Below, piece after piece: positions 58,039 through 64,000 of a DNA stretch of 64,000 nt (positions within the stretch are counted from its first letter, which is position 1; every line of letters starts with the position of its first letter). The position numbers were made by a program, and so were the translations under genes. Source of the stretch: Leucobacter salsicius M1-8 (GTDB lineage Bacteria; Actinomycetota; Actinomycetes; Actinomycetales; Microbacteriaceae); contig NZ_AOCN01000019.1 in NCBI RefSeq assembly GCF_000350525.1, forward strand, positions 1 to 64,000. Direction: 5' to 3'. Below the pieces are notes generated by a model that did no database searches, was not told the origin of the DNA, and worked only from the letters and a program-made list of their open reading frames with translations.

Positions 58039-59307
58039 GTGGCCAAAGGCATAGCGGGGCTCGTGATTCGAGCGCGCAACGAGGGGCCCGCGTGGATTGA
58101 CCGCACCATCAGCGCGGGCTTGGCGAGCGACGCCTGGCCGCTGCGCAAGCTGCGGTCGCTGCTCGCTCGGGGGCGAGCGGTGCCGGATCCCCTGCTGCCC
58201 GATGCGGCTGCCCCCGTGCGGGTGCTGTTCGGGCCGTTCAACTATGCCGGGCAGGCGCACCACTGGGCGCGCAGCCTGGAGCGTGCCGAGCCCGAGGGCG
58301 CTGCGCCGAGCATTTCCGCGCGCTGCTTCGCCACGAGCGCCGGCGGGTTTGGGTTTGCAGTGGATCAGATCGTGCCGAGCGGTGTCTTCATTGGGTCAGA
58401 AGCGTGGCAGGCGAGCCAGCGTGAGGCGCTCGCCGCATACTCGCACGTGGTGATCGAGTCGTTCGGTTCGCTGGTCGGTAAGGGCACAGGGCGCGTAGTG
58501 CTGCACGAAATCGAGGCCCTGCGCGCACGCGGGGTGCAGGTGGCGTTGCTGTGCCACGGCAGCGATATCCGCTCGCCCCGCGCGCATGCGGCACGCACGC
58601 CAGACCTGCTGCTGTCAGAGTGGGGACCCACCGTGAAGCGGCTGCAGCGCGGTGCCGACGAGAACCGCATGGTGCTCGACGCCTTCGATGGCCCGGTGTT
58701 CGTGTCGACCCCCGACCTGCTGATTGACGTGCCTGAAGCGACCCTGTTGCCTGTCGTCGTGGACGTCGATGCGTGGGCTGGCGCGGCGAAGCGGCTCGAC
58801 GGCGAGCCAGGCGAACCGAGCGGCCTTCCCACCGTCATGCACATTCCCAGCAACGCGAGCATCAAAGGGTCAGCGCACGTCGACCGTGCGGCGGCAGAGC
58901 TCGCCGAGCGCGGGGTGATCCGGTACGAGCGGCTCTCGGGCATCGCGGCCCCTCAGATGCCCGAGACCATCGCGCGCGCCGATATCGTCGTTGACCAGCT
59001 GCTACTGGGCAGTTACGGGGTCGCGGCCTGCGAGGCGATGGCCGCGGGCCGTACCGTCGTTGGCAACGTCTCTGACCAGGTGCGGGCCGCGGTGCTCGCG
59101 GCCACGGGGCGCGAGCTGCCGATCGTGCAGGCGACGCCGCACACGCTGGGCCGGGTGCTTGCTGAGCTCGCGGGTGCAGCAGCGGCACGAAGCGAGGCCG
59201 GATCGCGCGGCGCCGCCTTCGTGCGGGCTGTGCACGGGGGAGACCTCACTGCCGCAGCGATGGCCGATTTCCTGGGAATCGGCGGGCGCCCGAGTCGCAC
59301 CCCTTAG
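58039..59307 (+). CDS. GT-B-like glycosyltransferase, paralogue of the 46-kb gene
   Basis: This 422-residue protein is a paralogue of the one at 46621-47823. Shared elements in the same order are FGPFNYAGQAHHWARSL, VALLCHGSDIRSP, GPVFVSTPDLLIDVPEATLL, LPVVVDVDAW, MHIPSNASIKGSAHVDRA and VVDQLLLGSYGVAACEAMAAG. It looks like a GT-B enzyme without the classical EX7E. Start GTG at 58039 has GGAGG and GGGG upstream; earlier codons in frame are shadow. It is followed after ten bases by the nucleotide-sugar dehydrogenase and is the first gene of a three-gene plus-strand block. Having both paralogues in one region suggests they add two similar residues or act in alternative branches. Confidence 0.78.
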   Translation: MAKGIAGLVIRARNEGPAWIDRTISAGLASDAWPLRKLRSLLARGRAVPDPLLPDAAAPVRVLFGPFNYAGQAHHWARSLERAEPEGAAPSISARCFATSAGGFGFAVDQIVPSGVFIGSEAWQASQREALAAYSHVVIESFGSLVGKGTGRVVLHEIEALRARGVQVALLCHGSDIRSPRAHAARTPDLLLSEWGPTVKRLQRGADENRMVLDAFDGPVFVSTPDLLIDVPEATLLPVVVDVDAWAGAAKRLDGEPGEPSGLPTVMHIPSNASIKGSAHVDRAAAELAERGVIRYERLSGIAAPQMPETIARADIVVDQLLLGSYGVAACEAMAAGRTVVGNVSDQVRAAVLAATGRELPIVQATPHTLGRVLAELAGAAAARSEAGSRGAAFVRAVHGGDLTAAAMADFLGIGGRPSRTP

Positions 59308-59317
59308 ACTGAACCAC

Positions 59318-60613
59318 GTGAAGATTGCAGTAGTCGCCACCGGAAAAATTGGCCTCCCCCTCGCCACGCAGTACGCGTCAATGGGGCACGAGGTTGTCGG
59401 AGTGGACGTAAACGCCACGCTCGTCGACCTCATCAACCAGGGAGTCGAGCCATTTCCCGGCGAGACGGGTCTCGCTGAGAAGCTGGCCGAGCAGGTGCCC
59501 GCGGGCAAGCTGCGCGCCACGACCGACTACGCCGACGCGATTCCCGGCGCCGACGCAGTCGTAATCGTCGTGCCGCTGCTGGTCGACGAAGAGACCTGGC
59601 AGCCCGACTTCAAGTGGATGGACGCGGCGACGCGCTCGCTCGCCGAGCATCTGACCCCCGGCACGCTCGTTTCGTATGAGACGACGCTCCCGGTGGGCAC
59701 CACGCGTAATCGTTGGAAGCCGATGATCGAAGAGGTCTCGAGTCTTACCGAGGGCGAAGACTTCCACCTCGTGTTCTCGCCCGAGCGCGTGCTCACGGGT
59801 CGCGTCTACGAGGACCTGCGCAAGTACCCCAAGCTCGTGGGTGCGCTTAATGAGGCGGGCACGCGCAAGGCCATCGAGTTTTACGAGGCGGTGCTCGAGT
59901 TCGACGAGCGCCCCGATCTGCCCCGCCCTAACGGTGTGTGGGACATGGGCACGGCAGAGGCATCCGAGATGGCAAAGCTCGCTGAGACGACCTACCGTGA
60001 CGTGAACATTGGCCTCGCGAACCAGTACGCCCGCTACGCCGATGAGGCTGGCATTGACGTGTACCGCGTCATCGAGGCGTGCAACTCTCAGCCGTTCAGC
60101 CACATTCACCGCCCCGGTATCGCCGTCGGCGGCCACTGCATCCCGGTTTACCCGCGGCTCTACCTGTCAACGGACCCCGACGCAGACATCGTGCGCACCG
60201 CGCGCAACTACAACTCGACAATGCCCGCCTACGTGGTCGACCGCGTGGAACAGATGATGGGCGACCTCACCGATCAGCGCGTCGTCGTGCTCGGCGCCGC
60301 CTACCGCGGTGGGGTGAAGGAGACGGCCGTGTCAGGTGTCTTCCCCACGGTCGAGGAGCTCACGAAGCGCGGCGCAGTGGTGACCGTGCACGATCCACTG
60401 TTCAGCGATGCCGAGCTCGCAGCCTTCGGGTTCGCCGCGCACACGATGGGCGACGCCGTTGACGTCGCGATCCTGCAGGCCGACCACCGCGAGTACCTCG
60501 AAGTCAGCCCCGCGGACTTCCCCGGCATTAAACTGTTTGCCGACGGACGTAACGCCACCGATCCGGCGCGCTGGAGCGGCGTACCCCGCATCGTCATCGG
60601 CCTCGGAGCATAG
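59318..60613 (+). CDS. Nucleotide-sugar 6-dehydrogenase (UDP-HexNAc dehydrogenase, WbpA/WecC-like)
   Basis: This 431-residue NAD-dependent enzyme oxidises C6 of a UDP-sugar twice to give a uronic acid. The N-terminal Rossmann motif is KIAVVATGKIGLPLATQYA, unusual in having a G-x-x-x-G spacing (VVATGKIGLP). VSYETTLPVGTTRNRW and FSPERVLTGRV follow, and the catalytic Cys lies in IAVGGHCIPVYPRLYL. The C-terminal domain has VVVLGAAYRGGVKETAVSGVF. The GGHCIPVYP form is that of UDP-GlcNAc/ManNAc dehydrogenases rather than UDP-glucose enzymes. Start GTG at 59318. It is followed after 11 bases by the oxidoreductase, so both belong to one uronate pathway. Confidence 0.92.
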   Translation: MKIAVVATGKIGLPLATQYASMGHEVVGVDVNATLVDLINQGVEPFPGETGLAEKLAEQVPAGKLRATTDYADAIPGADAVVIVVPLLVDEETWQPDFKWMDAATRSLAEHLTPGTLVSYETTLPVGTTRNRWKPMIEEVSSLTEGEDFHLVFSPERVLTGRVYEDLRKYPKLVGALNEAGTRKAIEFYEAVLEFDERPDLPRPNGVWDMGTAEASEMAKLAETTYRDVNIGLANQYARYADEAGIDVYRVIEACNSQPFSHIHRPGIAVGGHCIPVYPRLYLSTDPDADIVRTARNYNSTMPAYVVDRVEQMMGDLTDQRVVVLGAAYRGGVKETAVSGVFPTVEELTKRGAVVTVHDPLFSDAELAAFGFAAHTMGDAVDVAILQADHREYLEVSPADFPGIKLFADGRNATDPARWSGVPRIVIGLGA

Positions 60614-60624
60614 GGAGAAACCTT

Positions 60625-61578
60625 ATGGCAGAAATGAATGTGGTGCTGTTTGGCGCCGGAACCATGGGCCGCAATCACGCCCGCATCATCTCGTCGTCGC
60701 CGCGCGCGAACCTCGTTGGCATCGTCGACCCGTTTGAGAAGAACGGCCGTGCCGCTACAGACCAGTTCGGTGGCGATTGGTTTCCGGCTGCTGAAGAGGC
60801 GCTGAAGAAGGCCGACGCAGTGGTGGTCGCCGCTTCGACCGAGTACCACTACGACATCGCCCGCGAGATTCTCGATGCGGGCGTGCCCGTGCTCATCGAG
60901 AAGCCGATCTGCCCCTCACTCGAGCAGACCGAAGAAATCCTCGGCATGGCTGAAAAGCGCGGCGTGCCCGTGCAGTGTGGCTTTCTCGAGCGCTACAACG
61001 CGGGCGTCGTGGCCGCCAGGCAGCTCATCGAGGACCCGGTGTACGTGCGCGCCGAGCGGCACTCGCCCTTCTGGTCGCGCATCAAGACGGGCGTCTCGTG
61101 GGACATGCTCGTGCATGACGCCGACCTGATCTCGAACCTGTTTGGTGCACAGACGCCCGAAAAGGTGAGCGCCGAGCTGGGCTTCTTCCACCCCGAGTCG
61201 GTGGAGGGTGCCGAGGACGTCATTGATATGACCCTGCGCTTTCCCGGCGGTGGCATCGCCTCGGCGTCGGCCAGCCGCATCGGCCAGCGCAAGGTGCGCC
61301 GCCTGACGGTGCAGTCGCTCGGCGCCATGGTCGAGGTCGACCTGCTGCTGCGCAGCGTCACCAAGTACAAGCATTCCAACATCGAGGTTACTGACGGCAG
61401 CGCAGGCTTCCGTCAGATGACCGAGATGGAGGTGCCCGAGGTGTCTGGCCCCGAGCCGCTCGCAGCCCAGTTCGAGCACTTCGCCGACCTCGTCGCCGGC
61501 AAGATCGACATGGATGAGGAGCGCCGGAGCATCCTGCCCGCGCACCGCATCATTGCTTCGGCGCTCGAGCAGCAGTAG
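60625..61578 (+). CDS. Gfo/Idh/MocA-family sugar oxidoreductase (WlbA/WbpB-like role)
   Basis: This 317-residue NAD(P)-dependent oxidoreductase has an N-terminal Rossmann domain VVLFGAGTMGRNHARIISSS. The conserved EKP in VPVLIEKPICPSLEQT marks the active site, with GFLERYNAG and the HD of WDMLVHDADLISNLFG. The C-terminal β-sheet domain is complete. In the context of the dehydrogenase before it and the aminotransferase at 44 kb, oxidation at C3 of UDP-GlcNAcA (as WlbA/WbpB) is the best guess. Myo-inositol- or other hexose-linked roles cannot be excluded. Ribosome site AGGGAGAAA precedes the ATG. A long palindromic terminator ends the block. Confidence 0.88.
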   Translation: MAEMNVVLFGAGTMGRNHARIISSSPRANLVGIVDPFEKNGRAATDQFGGDWFPAAEEALKKADAVVVAASTEYHYDIAREILDAGVPVLIEKPICPSLEQTEEILGMAEKRGVPVQCGFLERYNAGVVAARQLIEDPVYVRAERHSPFWSRIKTGVSWDMLVHDADLISNLFGAQTPEKVSAELGFFHPESVEGAEDVIDMTLRFPGGGIASASASRIGQRKVRRLTVQSLGAMVEVDLLLRSVTKYKHSNIEVTDGSAGFRQMTEMEVPEVSGPEPLAAQFEHFADLVAGKIDMDEERRSILPAHRIIASALEQQ

Positions 61579-61594
61579 TCTGTCTCGCATACAG

Positions 61595-61632
61595 AAATGG
61601 CCGGTGCCCCGCGGGGCACCGGCCATTTCTTT
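61595..61632. terminator. Palindromic bidirectional terminator
   Basis: A 34-base perfect palindrome (61595-61628) with A-rich and T-rich ends lies between two convergent stops, followed by CTTT. It can stop transcription from both sides. Confidence 0.92.
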
Positions 61633-61643
61633 GGGTATGCGCG

Positions 61644-62516
61644 CTAGCCGCGTTCGAACAGCAGGGTCGGCTGATCGGCCAGCTCGCCCGGTTCGGTGCT
61701 GCCGAGCTCGAACGAGCCATCCTCGTTGGTGTAGAACACGTACGCGGTGTCGTAGTTCAGCACGAATTCCTTGGGGCCATCCGCGCAGGGCTTGGGAGCG
61801 TCAGCGGGCTTGGGGCCGATGAAGAGGTTGCGAGGCCCTGACAGGACCACCGGAGGCGCTGGCTCCGCGTCCTCGCCTTCGGTGACGGCCTTATCGTCAA
61901 CCCCGAGGGTCCAAGTGCCGGTGAACTCTGCACATCCGACACCTCCTACCCAGGTGCCGTCAGTGGCGAACTCAACCATGCTGATCTCATCAGCCGAGCC
62001 GCCCTCGTGCATCCAGCTGCCGATGATGGTGAAAGCTTCATCTCCTGTACGGACCAACAGTAGCTCCTCGCCGTTCTCGCTCGTAAGTATGAGCTCATCG
62101 TCTGCGGTGATCTGGACGCGGGTGGCGTCCCACACAGCGAAAGGAATCGCGACGTTGTCGCATGCGATGAGCGTCATCGCACCGCCAACGCCGCCATCAA
62201 AGGTGCCATCGTCCTCGACACTCCAATCACCCTGGGCACCATTGCAGCCATCAGAAGCGCTCCAAATCCCGTGGTCGCTGAATTCGACGAAGGCTTCTTG
62301 ATTTGCGGGCTCGGGGGCTTGCCAGCGGCCGATGAGCAGCGATTCGTAGTCCTGGTCTCCCCCTGGCGCCAGATCTGTTGGCTCACCTTGTCCTGAACTT
62401 GAGCCCGTTGGGATGCCGTGCAGCATCGGTGCGGTGATGGCCATTCCCGCGAAGTTCGCGCCAAACGCAAGCGCCCCCGCGATCACAACACCGACGGCAA
62501 ATTTTAGATTAGACAT
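61644..62516 (-). CDS. Membrane-anchored META/HslJ-like two-domain protein
   Basis: This 290-residue protein has an N-terminal hydrophobic segment (LKFAVGVVIAGALAFGANFAG) that acts as a signal anchor. Two related β-domains follow. The first (about residues 60-150) has LLIGRWQAPEPANQ, IWSASDGCNGAQGDWSVEDDG and AMTLIACDNV. The second starts IIGSWMHEGGSADEI and contains VGGVGCAEFTGTWTLG. The pattern W-(x)n-GCNG-(x)n-GxW is that of META/HslJ domains. The C-terminal part has FVLNYDTAYVFYTNEDGSFE. The ATG at 62516 is preferred to earlier in-frame codons, which are shadow. It is exported and cell-associated; function unknown. It may belong to an operon with the two upstream genes on this strand. Confidence 0.75.
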   Translation of the reverse strand: MSNLKFAVGVVIAGALAFGANFAGMAITAPMLHGIPTGSSSGQGEPTDLAPGGDQDYESLLIGRWQAPEPANQEAFVEFSDHGIWSASDGCNGAQGDWSVEDDGTFDGGVGGAMTLIACDNVAIPFAVWDATRVQITADDELILTSENGEELLLVRTGDEAFTIIGSWMHEGGSADEISMVEFATDGTWVGGVGCAEFTGTWTLGVDDKAVTEGEDAEPAPPVVLSGPRNLFIGPKPADAPKPCADGPKEFVLNYDTAYVFYTNEDGSFELGSTEPGELADQPTLLFERG

Positions 62517-62598
62517 TGGGCGACTCCCTGAGCTCGAAGAAAGCGGTCGTATCGATGAGTGTACGGGTTTGAGTCTAAGTCGAACCGTGGTTGTTCTT

Positions 62599-62811
62599 CT
62601 ATTGAGTCGTGCTGGGCCCCTCGGAGGTGGGTGTAAGTCGTGTTTCGACAAGGTCTGTGAGTTCGGCAATCCGAAGGCTGTCCCTGCGCAATTCAAGTAC
62701 GGCCGCTTCGAGCCTCGCTATTCGCTCACGATCGGAATTATGCTGATTCTTGCGTGGAATCAGAGCGCGAACGAGTCGGGACCTAAGGTTTTTCTGGTCG
62801 GGTTCGGTCAT
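62599..62811 (-). CDS. Small coiled-coil protein (70 residues)
   Basis: A short basic N-terminus (MTEPDQKNLRSRLVRALIPR) precedes an α-helical coiled-coil segment (RERIARLEAAVLELRRDSLR). The ATG at 62811 shares one base with the stop of the upstream LicD-like gene (TAATG), which implies coupled translation. There is no signal peptide or membrane helix. The role is unknown; an adaptor for the methyltransferase-containing protein is one idea. Confidence 0.65.
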   Translation of the reverse strand: MTEPDQKNLRSRLVRALIPRKNQHNSDRERIARLEAAVLELRRDSLRIAELTDLVETRLTPTSEGPSTTQ

Positions 62812-64000
62812 TAGATGCCTCCCTGCGGCGTCAACACTTGCTGAGATCGGTTGAGTGTAATTGTGGCTCCGGTGACTTTGCGTGCGCCGCCCAGCGCCTC
62901 GAAAGTGACACAAAGCCCGAGCGACTTGGCTTCTTCGGCTACCTGAGTGCGTGTGAGGTGCCAGCCTGTCGGGACTTCAAACCGCACACTAGCCGAAGGT
63001 TTCTCGTGAAACGTCAGGCGTGCGGTTCCGCCAGATCGTAGAGCCATACGCAGGAGACGCCAACCCCACTCGCGACCTCGGTGGCCAATCTGTTCGAACA
63101 CGTGGTTTGCGACGACATCGAACGGTCCGGTCACGCCGAGGTCGTACGCTAGCCCGAGCGTAGTCGCGCGATACAGATTGACGTGTGCCCACTCGGGGGT
63201 TCCAGCGTGATCCGGAGGCAGCGAATTGAGCGCTGCTCGGGTCAACGCGATATCTGAGAAATCGGCACCTATTACGCGGCGCGAGGGCAGCTGTGAGGCG
63301 AGCTGTCTGGTGAGCTCACCGGTGCCGCACCCCAAGTCGATGAGGGTGCAGGATCGCGCATCGCCCTGAGCGAGCCAATCTCGGCCCGCGGCCCAGTCAG
63401 CATCGCCCACAGTAAGTGTTGGAATGGGTACAGCGGCAGCGAACTCTTCATCCCAGAACTCGCGGTGTAAGTTGAACCAGCCAAACCAGTCATCGAAGCG
63501 CTCCCGCGTAGCGGGTGGCGTCTTGATTTGGTATCCGGGGATTGGAGTGCGCCAGTTGGCGTCATAGTTGATGGTGAGCCAACGGTCGGTATCGGAAGGG
63601 CCCGGAAACTCGGTGTCGCCGATGCGCACGGGAACGAACGGAAGCATCTGATCTTCGCGCATGATGCCACGCACATGGAATGGCTGATTCACGTGGCCGT
63701 CGGGCGTAAAGAACGCGGTGAACACGTCGATGTAGTAATCCACGGGGTGGGCGGTGTGCTCGTTCGCTTGAAACAACAGCTGCATATGGGCGGCACTGTG
63801 GCGTTTGATAGCGTATCCGGCCTGCGTGAGCGCGTGTCCTACTTGGAACGCTTCAATTGCGACGTCGGCAGGGTGCGTGTGGTTCGACAGGTAAGCGATG
63901 TCGGCATCGTCATCATGCGGCAGGAGCGACTGTGAACGGCACGCTCCGAGGAGCGTGCCGCCCACCACGAATGGGCGCAAGCCAAGTGAATCTAAGAATG
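62811..64000 (-). CDS. LicD-like nucleotidyltransferase fused to a methyltransferase (partial)
   Basis: The visible 396 codons encode two domains and run off the right edge of the window; the codons before 63980 (FLDSLGLRPFVVGG) continue the LicD fold, so the TTG at 63980 is not the true start. The N-terminal part has the LicD signature GGTLLGACRSQSLLPHDDDA, with its acidic cluster for metal and nucleotide. The C-terminal part is a class I SAM methyltransferase (SCTLIDLGCGTGELTRQLA, VIGADFSDIALTRAAL). LicD proteins add phosphocholine or similar groups to glycans, and a methyltransferase could modify the same glycan. It ends with TAA overlapping the next gene by one base. Confidence 0.82.
   Translation of the reverse strand, partial: FLDSLGLRPFVVGGTLLGACRSQSLLPHDDDADIAYLSNHTHPADVAIEAFQVGHALTQAGYAIKRHSAAHMQLLFQANEHTAHPVDYYIDVFTAFFTPDGHVNQPFHVRGIMREDQMLPFVPVRIGDTEFPGPSDTDRWLTINYDANWRTPIPGYQIKTPPATRERFDDWFGWFNLHREFWDEEFAAAVPIPTLTVGDADWAAGRDWLAQGDARSCTLIDLGCGTGELTRQLASQLPSRRVIGADFSDIALTRAALNSLPPDHAGTPEWAHVNLYRATTLGLAYDLGVTGPFDVVANHVFEQIGHRGREWGWRLLRMALRSGGTARLTFHEKPSASVRFEVPTGWHLTRTQVAEEAKSLGLCVTFEALGGARKVTGATITLNRSQQVLTPQGGI

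Noticed and set aside
63978-63980. TTG at 63980 as start of the LicD-like gene
   Set aside because: Codons upstream to the window edge remain open and continue the LicD motif, so the gene starts outside the window.

Overview
The window is a chromosomal stretch of a high-GC Gram-positive actinobacterium. Gene content points to the family Microbacteriaceae, and a Leucobacter-like genus is my best but unproven guess. The actinobacterial signs are a DtxR/IdeR iron repressor with the canonical metal ligands, a LytR_C protein upstream of a stand-alone groEL with a CIRCE operator, an Rv1747-like FHA-ABC exporter, the XPB helicase with its Helicase_C_3 neighbour, a DUF3027 protein, and frequent GTG/TTG starts. 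There are no rRNA genes, CRISPR arrays, transposases or prophage genes; one tRNA is present.

Layout. 1-3.2 kb: divergent haem/iron uptake locus hmuVU / hmuT with a DtxR-type iron box between them. 3.4-9 kb: LytR_C protein, groEL, then an FHA protein whose reading frame looks broken and an FHA-ABC exporter. 9-11.2 kb: two-component system. 11.3-15.9 kb: polyamine-type binding protein, ureohydrolase and ThDP decarboxylase operon with a divergent XRE-cupin regulator; this resembles the arginine transaminase / 4-guanidinobutyrate route. 15.9-21 kb: XPB helicase operon, then a cold-shock protein and a DUF3027 protein. 21.2-27.5 kb: three-gene sortase-assembled pilus (large tip-like adhesin, LPLTG backbone pilin, class C sortase). 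27.5-31.3 kb: serC and a large LuxR-type regulator with an apparent +1 frameshift in a G6 tract. 31.5-34.5 kb: dtxR/ideR, gdhA and an NlpC/P60-like secreted protein. 34.7-41 kb: tRNA-Arg(CCT), CYTH protein, FAD oxidoreductase plus cupin, AI-2E transporter, threonine dehydratase.

41-64 kb is a surface-glycan region built of short divergent and convergent blocks. It holds a DUF6541/DUF2304/GT2 triad, a DegT-type sugar aminotransferase, several glycosyltransferases, a PglK/MsbA-like flippase, an asparagine-synthase-like protein, a UDP-GlcNAc 2-epimerase family protein, a nucleotide-sugar dehydrogenase and a Gfo/Idh/MocA oxidoreductase. At the right edge lies a LicD-like/methyltransferase fusion. 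Dehydrogenase, oxidoreductase, aminotransferase and epimerase are four of the five enzyme types needed for a UDP-2,3-diacetamido-uronic acid. A two-member paralogous family of GT-like proteins sits at both ends of the region, and a collapsed ABC-exporter pair marks a deletion scar at 56 kb.

The items most worth a second look are the acidic amino-sugar glycan locus with its Cys2-less amidotransferase-like protein, two frameshifts in homopolymer runs of regulatory genes, the guanidino-compound operon with its operator dyad, the iron box paired with an in-window DtxR, and several very long perfect inverted repeats at gene ends.
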